Below, in pieces: positions 1-7,884 of a stretch of DNA of 41,969 bases; position 1 is the stretch's first letter, and each line of letters opens with the position of its first letter. A program made the position numbers and the translations under genes. Under the pieces are notes generated by a model that did no database searches, was not told where the DNA came from, and saw only the letters and a list, made by a program, of their open reading frames with translations. The stretch lies in contig NZ_WAKV01000077.1 of assembly GCF_015523185.1 (NCBI RefSeq), positions 1 to 41,969 on the forward strand, given 5' to 3'. Source of the stretch: Thermococcus sp. (GTDB taxonomy: Archaea; Methanobacteriota_B; Thermococci; Thermococcales; Thermococcaceae).

Positions 1-33
1 ATTCGAACCTCTGAGTTTTGTTAGACCCACCAA

Positions 34-44
34 AGATTTATTAA
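34..44 (+). promoter_or_regulatory. TATA box of the feo operon
   Basis: An A/T-rich element (GATTTATTAAG) lies where an archaeal TATA box would place the transcript start near position 65, about 29 bases before the preferred feoA start. It is the only good TATA-like stretch upstream of feoA in this window. Assignment is by position and composition only. Confidence 0.5.
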
Positions 45-68
45 GGGCCTCGAGAATGCCCTATGGAA

Positions 69-82
69 TTAGGAAAACCTAA
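69..82. promoter_or_regulatory. Inverted repeat resembling a DtxR-family iron box
   Basis: The sequence TTAGG-AAAA-CCTAA is a perfect 5-bp inverted repeat lying over or just after the expected transcript start of feoAB and before the feoA ribosome binding site. DtxR/IdeR/MDR1-type iron repressors bind TTAGG...CCTAA-like sites and repress iron uptake genes. The position is ideal for blocking RNA polymerase, so I infer iron-dependent repression. No regulator gene is in the window. Confidence 0.55.
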
Positions 83-93
83 CGGTGATGAAC

Positions 94-321
94 ATGATTG
101 TGCCTTTAATCTCACTCCGTCCGGGCGAGAGGGGAATTGTTGTTGACCTGCGAGGTGGCCCAAACTTCAGGAGCAAACTCTATGCCATGGGCATGGCACC
201 CGGCGCCATCGTCAGGGTCCTTGAGAACTATCCCAGGGGCCCGGTCATAGTTGAGGCTGGCGGGACGAGGCTCGCCCTCGGGAAGGGAATGGCAACAAGA
301 GTCTTTGTAAGAAAGCTCTGA
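94..321 (+). CDS. feoA: Ferrous iron transport protein A (FeoA)
   Basis: A 75-residue SH3-like FeoA domain protein, the small cytosolic partner of the FeoB iron permease. Visible family features are LRPGERGIV near the N-terminus, the LYAMGMAPGA segment and the ALGKGMATRVFV end. The start at 94 is preferred because GGTGAT lies 4 bases before it; GTG at 85 and ATG at 88 are in-frame alternatives but would overlap that site. feoB follows after 10 bases, so the two are cotranscribed and probably translationally coupled. A DtxR-like inverted repeat precedes the gene. Confidence 0.9.
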   Translation: MIVPLISLRPGERGIVVDLRGGPNFRSKLYAMGMAPGAIVRVLENYPRGPVIVEAGGTRLALGKGMATRVFVRKL

Positions 322-331
322 GGTGACGGAC

Positions 332-2320
332 ATGGCAATGAAGGTCGTTGCCCTTGCCGGAAACCCCAACGTCGGCAAAACAACCATATTCAACGCCCTA
401 ACGGGGATGAGACAGCACGTGGGCAACTGGCCAGGCGTTACAGTTGAAAAGAAGGAGGGCGTCTTTGAACATAAGGGCGAGAGGTTTCTGGTCGTTGATT
501 TGCCCGGCACTTACTCTCTCACAGCTCACTCTGTTGATGAGCTTGTCGCAAGGAACTTTCTCCTCAACGGCAACCCGGACGTTGTGGTCAACGTCGTTGA
601 TGCCACCTCACTCCTGAGAAACCTCTACCTCACGATGGAAATCTTTGAGATGGGGCTCAAGAACGTAATCATAGCCCTCAACAAGCTCGACCTTGCTGAG
701 AAGAAGGGAATACGGATAGACCCAGTAAAGATGTCAAAGGCTCTGGGTGTTCCTGTCGTCCCGCTGAGCGCCAAGGAAGGAACCGGTATTGAGGAGCTCA
801 AGGATAAAATCTGGGAGATGGCTAGGGGAAAGATAAAAACCAACCCCGTTCTTCCCCGCTACGACCCGGAAGTAGAGAGGGAAATAGAGCACATCTCGAA
901 GTGTCTTTCCAACACGAAGCTCGCCTCAAGGTACCCACTCCGCTGGCTGGCTATTAAGCTCCTCCAGCGCGACGATGATGTTATGAAGCTCGTTTTAAGA
1001 CACCTCGGCGAGGATAAGCTGAAGGAGATAATGACCCATATCAGCGAAGCTGAGGAACGCTACGGAAGGGCCATGGACCTGATTATAGCCGGCCAGAAGT
1101 ACGAGTTCATAGACGGCCTGACCCACGAGTTCATGAGCTATGGCAAACCGCAGGAAACCCTTACAGACCAGCTCGACAGAATCCTTGTGCATCCCGTCTA
1201 CGGCTTCATCGCGATGGCCTTCGTCTTCTACCTGGTCTTCAAGTTCGTCTTCGCCTTTGGAATGCCTCTGCAGGGAATTCTTAACGAGGCCTTTACCAAA
1301 TTTGGCGAGTGGATTACACCTCATATCGCCAACAAAGCACTCAGGGGGTTAATCGTTGATGGAGTTATAGGTGGCGTCGGTTCTGTCTTGAGCTTTTTCC
1401 CACTGGTGTTCTTCCTTTTCCTCGCGCTCTCGTTCCTCGAGGATTTGGGCTATATGGCGAGGGTCGCCGTGCTCATGGAGGGAATCCTCAGGAAGTTCGG
1501 TCTGCCAGGGAAAGCGATAATACCCCTAATCCTCGGCCTCGGATGTAACGTTCCGGCGGTGATGGCCTCAAGAACCCTCGACAACGAGAAGGACAGACTG
1601 GTCGCGATGTTCGTCAACCCATTCATCCCCTGTTCCGCGCGTTTGAGTGTCATCAGCTTCCTTGTTGGAACTTTCTTTGGGGGAAATGCTCTCGTTGCCG
1701 TCGCCATTTACGTCCTGGCCTTCGCTGTTGCCCTGCTCTCGGCGAAGCTTGTAAGCCGGTTTGTTTCTGGCGAGGAGAGTCCCTTCGTGATTGAGCTCCC
1801 CGAGTTCCTCCTCCCGAGCTGGAAGAGTTTGCTCCTCCACTCCTGGGAGAGGAGCAAGGAGTTCGTCCAGAAGGCAGGAACTATTATACTAGCCGGTTCC
1901 ATAGCAATTTGGTACCTCAGCAACTACCCGTTCTCCATCGGAACCGGAAAAAGCTACGCCGAGAGACTCGGCCATCTGGTCGCCCCATATCTGCATCTCA
2001 TGGGCCTCGACTGGAAGGCGGGTGTGAGCCTAATCTTCGGAATAATCGCCAAAGAAAACGTTATCTCAACATACAGCATACTTTATGGCGGTTTGAGCGG
2101 GGAAGCACTCAGAAAGGCTATGATGAATTCAATGAGCCCACTACAGGGCTTCGTTCTGGCAGTTGTCACGACACTTTACATACCGTGCATATCGACTATA
2201 GCAACGATAAGGGCCGAGAGCAACTGGAAGTGGGCGCTCGCGGTGACTATCTACATGATAGCCGTTGCATCGCTCATTGGAATTCTCCTCTGGCACCTTG
2301 GAAGTGCACTGAGGTTGTGA
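332..2320 (+). CDS. feoB: Ferrous iron transport protein B (FeoB)
   Basis: A 662-residue Fe(II) permease of the cytoplasmic membrane. The N-terminal GTPase domain shows the P-loop GNPNVGKTT (residues 10-18), the G3 motif DLPGTYSL and G4 NKLD. It is followed by a helical linker and a C-terminal membrane domain with many hydrophobic segments and the two Gate-like regions, including the conserved GLGCNVPA and NPFIPCSARL cysteine motifs. The start at 332 is chosen because GAGGTGA sits 5 bases upstream; a GTG at 323 is less likely. The stop is followed after two bases by a FeoC-like gene. Length is typical for archaeal FeoB. Confidence 0.96.
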   Translation: MAMKVVALAGNPNVGKTTIFNALTGMRQHVGNWPGVTVEKKEGVFEHKGERFLVVDLPGTYSLTAHSVDELVARNFLLNGNPDVVVNVVDATSLLRNLYLTMEIFEMGLKNVIIALNKLDLAEKKGIRIDPVKMSKALGVPVVPLSAKEGTGIEELKDKIWEMARGKIKTNPVLPRYDPEVEREIEHISKCLSNTKLASRYPLRWLAIKLLQRDDDVMKLVLRHLGEDKLKEIMTHISEAEERYGRAMDLIIAGQKYEFIDGLTHEFMSYGKPQETLTDQLDRILVHPVYGFIAMAFVFYLVFKFVFAFGMPLQGILNEAFTKFGEWITPHIANKALRGLIVDGVIGGVGSVLSFFPLVFFLFLALSFLEDLGYMARVAVLMEGILRKFGLPGKAIIPLILGLGCNVPAVMASRTLDNEKDRLVAMFVNPFIPCSARLSVISFLVGTFFGGNALVAVAIYVLAFAVALLSAKLVSRFVSGEESPFVIELPEFLLPSWKSLLLHSWERSKEFVQKAGTIILAGSIAIWYLSNYPFSIGTGKSYAERLGHLVAPYLHLMGLDWKAGVSLIFGIIAKENVISTYSILYGGLSGEALRKAMMNSMSPLQGFVLAVVTTLYIPCISTIATIRAESNWKWALAVTIYMIAVASLIGILLWHLGSALRL

Positions 2321-2322
2321 AG

Positions 2323-2586
2323 ATGGGAAAGATAGAGGAAGTCCTAAGACTTATCGGCGAGGGTAAGCGCTTTCCCGAGGAGATTGCAAGGGAACTGGGG
2401 ACGACGAAGGAAGAAGTCGAGGGCATACTAGAACTCCTGAAGGCCCTTGGATACATAGAGGAAGTCGAGAAGGGGCCGTCCTGTGAGGCCTGCCCTCTAA
2501 AGAAAATCTGCCACGGTAAGTGCATCGTCCCAGAGGTCAAAGTATTAAAACCAAAGTTTGGGCTGGACAGAAATGAGCAATCATGA
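2323..2586 (+). CDS. FeoC-like winged-helix protein with four-cysteine cluster
   Basis: An 87-residue protein starting two bases after feoB. Residues 1-50 form a small winged-helix-like domain (EEVLRLIGEGKRFPEEIARELG). This is followed by a cysteine motif CEAC-x5-C-x3-C (residues about 55-68), which could hold an Fe-S cluster or a zinc ion. FeoC proteins in bacteria have the same plan and bind or stabilise FeoB. Here the role as an iron- or redox-sensing accessory of FeoB is inferred from domain layout and operon position. The basic tail after the cysteines is not assigned. Confidence 0.75.
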   Translation: MGKIEEVLRLIGEGKRFPEEIARELGTTKEEVEGILELLKALGYIEEVEKGPSCEACPLKKICHGKCIVPEVKVLKPKFGLDRNEQS

Positions 2587-2772
2587 ATGCTTCTTTTCAT
2601 TCCTTTCCCAGACAGATTCATGAAGCAGGAGGGGTCGAGTTCTTTTTATAACAACGCGAAGATGGGACTTTTGCTGGCTAAGACAGGGAATTCCGGATAT
2701 TAAGTACGCCATTAGTTCGGGTAGTCACCGGCGGTTAAACGTTTCACTTTCAGTAATATATTTTATGGCCGT

Positions 2773-2783
2773 AAAATATATAA
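2773..2783 (+). promoter_or_regulatory. TATA box of the nucleotidyltransferase gene
   Basis: AAAATATATAA is a strong archaeal TATA box. It predicts a transcript start near 2805, leaving a leader of about 12 bases that contains the GGTG site before the ATG at 2817. The remaining upstream gap from 2587 to 2772 holds no recognisable gene or structure. Confidence 0.7.
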
Positions 2784-2816
2784 GAACCCCCGTAGTAGGC
2801 TTAAACGGTGAGTACC

Positions 2817-4058
2817 ATGAAAGCAGTAATTCTAGCGGGAGGATTTGGGACAAGGTTAAGGCCACTCTCATCAACGAGGCCAAAGCCTATGATTCCAGTC
2901 CTCGGAAAGCCCAACCTCCAGTACATCCTAGAGGCCCTAGAAAAAGTCCCAGAGATAGACGAGGTCATTCTCTCCGTTCACTATATGAGGGGTGAGATAA
3001 GAGAGTTCATAGACGAAAAGATGTCCGACTATCCAAAGGACATCAGGTTCGTCAACGACCCCATGCCCCTCGAGACGGGAGGAGCACTTAAGAACGTCGA
3101 GGACTATGTCAGCGATGACTTTCTCGTTATCTACGGAGATGTCTTCACAAACTTTGGCTACAGGGAGCTAATAAAGGCTCACGAGGAGAATGAAGGATTG
3201 ATAACCGTTGCAGTAACAAAGGTCTACGACCCAGAGCGTTTTGGAGTTATCGAAGTCGAGGAGAACGGAAAGGTTCTCCACTTTGAGGAGAAGCCTAAGA
3301 GGCCGAAAAGTAACCTCGTCGATGCTGGAATATACATGGTGAACAAAAAGGTTCTAGGGGAGATTCCGAAGGGCAAGGAGGTCTACTTCGAGCGCGAGAT
3401 TCTTCCAAAGTTCGTCGAGCGCGGTGAGGTCTTTGCATACAGAATGCCAAAGGGAACGTACTGGGTTGACCTAGGAACTCCCGAGGACTTCTTCTACGCC
3501 CACCAAATAGCACTTGACGAAATGGCTAGGGAGAACGGCTACTTCCACATAGCTGAGAGCGCTGAAGTTCCTGAAGACGTGGAAATCCAAGGGCCGGTTT
3601 ACATTGACAAGGGTGTTAAGATTGGCCGGGGCGTTAAGATAAAGGCCTACTCTTACATAGGGCCAAACACGGTAGTAGAAGACAGGGCCTACATCAAGCG
3701 CTCAGTCCTCATCGGGAGCGACATAATCAGGGAGAGGGCCGAGTTAAAGGACACGATACTCGGCGAGGGAGTTGTGGTCGGCAGAGATGTCATTATAAAG
3801 GAGAACGCCGTTATAGGTGACTACGCCAAAATCTACGACGGACTCGTGATATACGGTGCAAAGGTTCTGCCTTGGAAGAAGATTGAGGAATACGAGGCCT
3901 ACATCAAGATTAAGCTCGACCCGACGAAGGTCAGGCCGGGACAGTACCCAGACCGCTGTCCGCTTGGCCTTCCGGAGTGTATCTACAAGAAGTTCAAGGC
4001 AATAGCCGGTGAAAAACCGCCGTGTGACGAGTGCATCGAAAACCAGTGGCTCTTCTGA
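2817..4058 (+). CDS. Sugar-phosphate nucleotidyltransferase with left-handed beta-helix domain
   Basis: A 413-residue cytosolic enzyme that should join a nucleoside triphosphate to a sugar 1-phosphate to give an NDP-sugar (for example GDP-mannose or a glucose/GlcNAc derivative) and pyrophosphate. The N-terminal signature LAGGFGTRLRPL...KPMIPV spans residues 6-28, and the metal-binding GDVF is present. From about residue 240 hexapeptide repeats (GPVYIDKGVKIGRGVKI and similar) form a left-handed beta-helix. The last 35 residues carry an unusual four-cysteine set (C381, C388, C403, C406) that could bind metal. The start has GGTG 6 bases upstream. The exact sugar and nucleotide cannot be read from the sequence. 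Confidence 0.88.
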   Translation: MKAVILAGGFGTRLRPLSSTRPKPMIPVLGKPNLQYILEALEKVPEIDEVILSVHYMRGEIREFIDEKMSDYPKDIRFVNDPMPLETGGALKNVEDYVSDDFLVIYGDVFTNFGYRELIKAHEENEGLITVAVTKVYDPERFGVIEVEENGKVLHFEEKPKRPKSNLVDAGIYMVNKKVLGEIPKGKEVYFEREILPKFVERGEVFAYRMPKGTYWVDLGTPEDFFYAHQIALDEMARENGYFHIAESAEVPEDVEIQGPVYIDKGVKIGRGVKIKAYSYIGPNTVVEDRAYIKRSVLIGSDIIRERAELKDTILGEGVVVGRDVIIKENAVIGDYAKIYDGLVIYGAKVLPWKKIEEYEAYIKIKLDPTKVRPGQYPDRCPLGLPECIYKKFKAIAGEKPPCDECIENQWLF

Positions 4059-4684
4059 GTCTTTCGCTTCCTTACTTTTTCCGGCTCGTGACCCAAAGGA
4101 AACAGGGGCAACACCGTTTTAATTTTCCTGAAGTCTTATTGCGACTTGATTTCACTTCCCCAAGCTCGATAAAGGATGCTATGTTTCAATTCTTTCTTAT
4201 AATCCTTTCCCCAAAGTGGCTTTAAGACTCCCACCAAAAGCCCCGAACTCGAACAATAACAGCCAATCCAAAGCCCGCATATTCAATGCACAAAACCATA
4301 CAAAAGACTTCCAGAAGCAGGAACAAGCTTTAAACCGAGTTCTCCCTGATTATAAACCGGCTTGCGGAAAAGGATAGTTTTCCACAGGATTTCAAAACAT
4401 TGGGTTGTTTTGTGGGCTATTCTAATATTTTAAAAAATTTTCGTTTTATTCTACCAGAAAGTTATAAATTTTACACCACCCAAAATGCATTCAAGCCCAT
4501 CTCCAAGTTTTTTGGAGTTTAACTTTTTTGTTGTCCCGTTTCACTGGGGCCCTCTAGCGTGGTGGCATCCCCATAAGTTTTATATCAAACCATGCATATT
4601 TTCTCTCCAACTTAATAACTCACCGTAATGTTTAAAACCCGCAGGCCTTATAAGCGCAGGGAACAACGGCATTCGGTGGTTGAA
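4059..4684. other. Long intergenic region without an intact gene
   Basis: These 626 bases are clearly A/T-richer than the flanking genes and contain no credible reading frame on either strand. They hold a two-repeat CRISPR-like relic (separate entry), several poly-T and TTTAAAA stretches, and the upstream region of the methionyl-tRNA synthetase gene. TATA-like sequences occur at about 4576-4584 and 4629-4636; the latter would give a transcript start near 4657. A frame opening at 4628 extends the synthetase by 19 residues, but that stretch looks like leader DNA. Confidence 0.6.
4116..4212. CRISPR. Degenerate CRISPR relic: two repeat-like units around a 37-base spacer
   Basis: Positions 4116-4145 (30 bases) end in AAGTCTTATTGCGAC, and positions 4183-4212 begin with GTTTCAATTCTTT. 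From memory, Thermococcales CRISPR repeats are about 30 bases, begin GTTTCAATTCT and end GAGTCTTATTGCAAC. The first unit matches that pattern at about 24 of 30 positions; the second matches well only in its first third. They are 37 bases apart, the usual spacer length for this group. No further units occur in register on either side and no cas genes are in the window. I read this as a decayed mini-array. Confidence 0.45.
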
Positions 4685-6877
4685 ATGGTGCGCTACATGG
4701 TTACTTCCGCTCTTCCCTACGCAAACGGACCGATTCACGCGGGGCACCTTGCTGGAGCTTACCTCCCAGCGGACATCTTCGTGCGCTATCTCAGGCTGAA
4801 GGGCGAGGAAGTGCTGTACATATGTGGAACTGATGAGCACGGAACCCCAATAACGTTCCGAGCGCTGAAAGAGGGGAGAAGTCCAAGGGAAATCGTTGAC
4901 GAGTTCCACGAGCACATCAAGACGACATTTGAAAGGGCAAAGATAAGCTTTGATTTCTTTGGAAGGACTGAACTACCAGTCCACTACAGGCTTAGCCAGG
5001 AGTTCTTTTTAAAGGCACTTGAAAACGGCCACCTCATAAAGAAGGTGACCAAACAGGCCTACTGTGAGCATGACAAGATGTTTTTGCCCGATAGGTATGT
5101 CATCGGAACCTGCCCCTACTGTGGTGCCGAAAACCAGCGTGGCGACCAGTGTGAGGTCTGTGGAAGGCCCTTAACGCCCGAAATCCTCATAAATCCACGC
5201 TGTAACATCTGCGGAAACCCGATAACCTTCAAGGACTCGGCCCACTATTACATCAAAATGAAGGACTTCGAGGAGAGGTTGAGGAAGTGGGTCGAGGGCC
5301 AGCACTGGAAGCCCAACGTCAAGAACACAGTCCTTGGATGGATTAACGAGGGGCTTGAGGAGAGGGCAATAACCAGGGACTTGGACTGGGGGATTCCCGT
5401 TCCGCTTGATGATGAGGACGTCAAGGGGAAGGTCCTTTACGTCTGGTTTGAAGCGCCTATAGGTTACATCTCCATAACAATCGAGGCCCTTAAGAGGGCC
5501 GGAAAAGACGATGAATGGAAGAAGTTCTGGCTTAACCTAGATGGTGAGACGAAGGTTGTACATTTCATCGGCAAGGACAACATACCCTTCCACGCGATAT
5601 TCTGGCCGGCCTTCCTGATGGCCTACGGCAAATATAGAGACGGGGAAGTTGAGGCGGAGTGGCTCCTTCCCTACGACATTCCAGCGAACGAATACCTCAA
5701 CCTGGAAGGCAAGAAGTTCTCAACGAGCAGGAACTGGGCTATATGGGTTCATGAGTTTCTCAATGTGTGGCCAGCTGATTACCTCCGCTACTACCTAACT
5801 GCCATAATGCCCGAAACGAGGGACAGTGACTTCTCCTTTGAGGACTTCAAGATAAAAATTAATGAGGAACTCGTGAACAACCTCGGGAACTTCGTGCACA
5901 GGGCTATGACGTTCGTGAACAGGTATTTCGACGGCGTCGTTCCCGAGAGGGGTGAGCTGAACGAGCTGGATAAGCAGGCCTTTGAGGAAATCGAGAAGGC
6001 CTTCAAGGAAGCCGGAGAGCTCATAATGAGCTATCGCTTCAAGGACGCTCTAAAGAGGGTCATGGAGCTGGCCATTTTCGGAAACCGCTACTTCGACCAC
6101 CAGAGGCCGTGGAAGACCGCCAAGACAGACCGCGAGAGAACGGCCACAACGGTTAACGTCTCCCTTCAGATAGTCAAGGCCCTTGGAATCCTCATTGAAC
6201 CGTTCCTGCCCGATGCGAGCGAGAAGATATGGCACCTCCTCAACCTTGAGGAAAGGAGGAAATGGGAATTCACAGAGGTTCCAGCTGGCCATCGTGTCAG
6301 GAAAGCCTTTCCAATGTTCAGAAAGGTAACCGACGACGAGATAATCTACTTCATCCTGAACTACATAGCCCGTGGCAACCCCGAGAGCGCCAAACTGCTC
6401 CTCGAGAAGTACTACAGGCGCGATGATGTGGTGACGGTCGCATACGAGCGCTTCAAGAACGAAGAGGAGGCGAGGGCAATACTTAAGAGCATTTACGGTG
6501 AGGAAATCGAGGAATCAGGAAAGAAAAATAAGGAAAAGGAGGCGAAGAAAATGGGCTATGTAAGCTTTGATGACTTCGCGAAGCTCGACCTTCGCGTTGG
6601 AAAAATAATCGAGGTCAAGGACCACCCGAACGCCGACAGGCTCTACGTGGTCAAGGTTGACATCGGAGACGAGGTAAGAACCCTGGTTGCCGGATTGAAG
6701 AAGTACTATAAGCCGGAGGAGCTCCTCAACAAGACGGTTGTTATAATAGCAAATCTCGAGCCGAAGAAGCTCCGCGGTGTGGAAAGCCAGGGAATGCTCC
6801 TCGCGGCTGACGATGGGAAAAACGTTGCCCTGCTAATGCCCGACAAGGAGGTTAAGCTGGGGGCAAGAATCAGGTAA
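4685..6877 (+). CDS. metG: Methionyl-tRNA synthetase with C-terminal tRNA-binding domain
   Basis: A 730-residue class I aminoacyl-tRNA synthetase that charges tRNA-Met. HAGH (residues 18-21) is the HIGH signature and KFSTS (344-348) the KMSKS signature. Zinc-knuckle pairs CPYC, CEVC and CNIC lie near residues 140-180. The last hundred or so residues (FDDFAKLDLRVGKIIEV to LLAADDG) form an EMAP/Trbp111-like OB-fold that binds tRNA, joined by a lysine-rich linker. The start at 4685 follows a GGTGG site and gives the standard N-terminus. The 3' end overlaps the convergent membrane winged-helix gene by 8 bases. Confidence 0.96.
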   Translation: MVRYMVTSALPYANGPIHAGHLAGAYLPADIFVRYLRLKGEEVLYICGTDEHGTPITFRALKEGRSPREIVDEFHEHIKTTFERAKISFDFFGRTELPVHYRLSQEFFLKALENGHLIKKVTKQAYCEHDKMFLPDRYVIGTCPYCGAENQRGDQCEVCGRPLTPEILINPRCNICGNPITFKDSAHYYIKMKDFEERLRKWVEGQHWKPNVKNTVLGWINEGLEERAITRDLDWGIPVPLDDEDVKGKVLYVWFEAPIGYISITIEALKRAGKDDEWKKFWLNLDGETKVVHFIGKDNIPFHAIFWPAFLMAYGKYRDGEVEAEWLLPYDIPANEYLNLEGKKFSTSRNWAIWVHEFLNVWPADYLRYYLTAIMPETRDSDFSFEDFKIKINEELVNNLGNFVHRAMTFVNRYFDGVVPERGELNELDKQAFEEIEKAFKEAGELIMSYRFKDALKRVMELAIFGNRYFDHQRPWKTAKTDRERTATTVNVSLQIVKALGILIEPFLPDASEKIWHLLNLEERRKWEFTEVPAGHRVRKAFPMFRKVTDDEIIYFILNYIARGNPESAKLLLEKYYRRDDVVTVAYERFKNEEEARAILKSIYGEEIEESGKKNKEKEAKKMGYVSFDDFAKLDLRVGKIIEVKDHPNADRLYVVKVDIGDEVRTLVAGLKKYYKPEELLNKTVVIIANLEPKKLRGVESQGMLLAADDGKNVALLMPDKEVKLGARIR

Positions 6878-7868
6878 AGATTAGCTCAACCCAGTTCTCC
6901 TTTCCCCTTTTATAGACCCTCACGAGTCCCTTCTCTTCGAGGCGTTTGAACATCCTCCAGGCGGTCGTTTTTGGAATCCCCAGAGCCCTCCTAACGTCCG
7001 CCTGTCTCGCCTTTCCACCGTGGTCGTAGACGTAGAGAAGTGCGTTTATTTCATCGTCTGTAAGTCCAAGGTTCTCAAGCTTTGCAAGCAACTCCTCCCT
7101 TGATACTGGAAGGTTTGTTTTCTGGCTTTTACTCCTTTTCTTGAACAGGAAAGCGCCAACGGAAATCCCTACAACTGCCAGGACTCCAAAGAGGGGGGCA
7201 TAGTTTTTCCCACTTGCGGGCTGTGAAGTGTTCGAGATGGTAACGGGGGTTTTGGAAGGAGTTTGGGGAGTCGAGGTCAAAGTCGGTGCCGTTGTGCTAT
7301 TCGTTTGAGTACTTGGGGTAGTCTTGGTCTGAGAGGGGCTTGGCAACTGGGATGTAGATGAAGTTGAGGTCTTTTCTGGGGTTGTAGTAGGAGGTGGGAG
7401 TATGTAGGAGACGCTCTGATTTCCGGGGGGCATAGTTATGGAGTCAGAAGTTATCGTCAGCGGGACGGCACTCAGAGCGACCACTATCGCCCCAGGTGGG
7501 AGCTTTACAGTTACGGGATAGGGAAAGTTGTAGCTTAAATTCCAGATTTCGCCAGTCTTCGTCGTGAGCGATGCCGTGAAGTAGGTTACGTTGAACTGTG
7601 TAGTTGAGTTGAGGAGATAGACGGTTAATGCACTCCCGTTCTTCTCAAAGAGGAGGGGCTTATCATTCTGGTCAAAGACAGACAGCCCTGTAACGTTTGA
7701 ACTTAAAAGTGGCACGTTTACGACCACCGAATAATTCGGCGGGACAATAACCTCGGTTACCTTAACATATCCGTCAGGGTACACACTAACCGCAACCTTC
7801 TCAATGTTCTGTGCCATTACCAAGGGTAGAGTGATGAGTAGGAGTATCACCACAGGAAATTTTTTCAC
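6870..7868 (-). CDS. Membrane-anchored winged-helix regulator with extracellular beta domain (copy A)
   Basis: A 332-residue protein with an N-terminal signal peptide (residues 1-19), a predicted extracellular beta-rich domain to about residue 160, a long Ser/Thr/Pro-rich stalk (about 160-225), one transmembrane helix (about 226-246) ending in basic residues, and a cytoplasmic winged-helix DNA-binding domain (about 255-332, with GIPKTTAWRMFKRLEEKGLV). This topology suggests a one-component sensor that binds DNA at the membrane. The ligand is unknown. It lies 16 bases downstream of a secreted helical protein and has a paralogue at 8918-9757. DNA patches identical to that paralogue suggest recent gene conversion. 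Confidence 0.8.
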   Translation of the reverse strand: MKKFPVVILLLITLPLVMAQNIEKVAVSVYPDGYVKVTEVIVPPNYSVVVNVPLLSSNVTGLSVFDQNDKPLLFEKNGSALTVYLLNSTTQFNVTYFTASLTTKTGEIWNLSYNFPYPVTVKLPPGAIVVALSAVPLTITSDSITMPPGNQSVSYILPPPTTTPEKTSTSSTSQLPSPSQTKTTPSTQTNSTTAPTLTSTPQTPSKTPVTISNTSQPASGKNYAPLFGVLAVVGISVGAFLFKKRSKSQKTNLPVSREELLAKLENLGLTDDEINALLYVYDHGGKARQADVRRALGIPKTTAWRMFKRLEEKGLVRVYKRGKENWVELIFT

Positions 7869-7884
7869 GAATCTCCCTCCCGGG

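Noticed and set aside
1909-2322. A longer FeoC-like protein starting inside feoB
   Set aside because: The upstream part is just feoB in another frame; the ATG at 2323 directly follows the feoB stop.
2587-2772. A possible small gene or RNA between the FeoC-like gene and the nucleotidyltransferase gene
   Set aside because: No frame with a start signal, no C/D or H/ACA box pattern and no stable stem was seen; only a TTTTTATAA stretch that could be a minor promoter.
4042-4071. A further CRISPR-like unit around GAGTCTT at the end of the nucleotidyltransferase gene
   Set aside because: Only seven bases match, they lie in coding sequence, and the distance to the next unit would be 44 bases, outside the expected spacer length.
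4031-4225. A 64-residue plus-strand reading frame
   Set aside because: It starts inside the nucleotidyltransferase gene, crosses the CRISPR-like relic and has no ribosome binding site or recognisable composition.
4628-4684. A 19-residue N-terminal extension of methionyl-tRNA synthetase
   Set aside because: The stretch is basic and unlike the family, contains probable promoter sequence, and the ATG at 4685 has a GGTGG site and gives the usual first residues.
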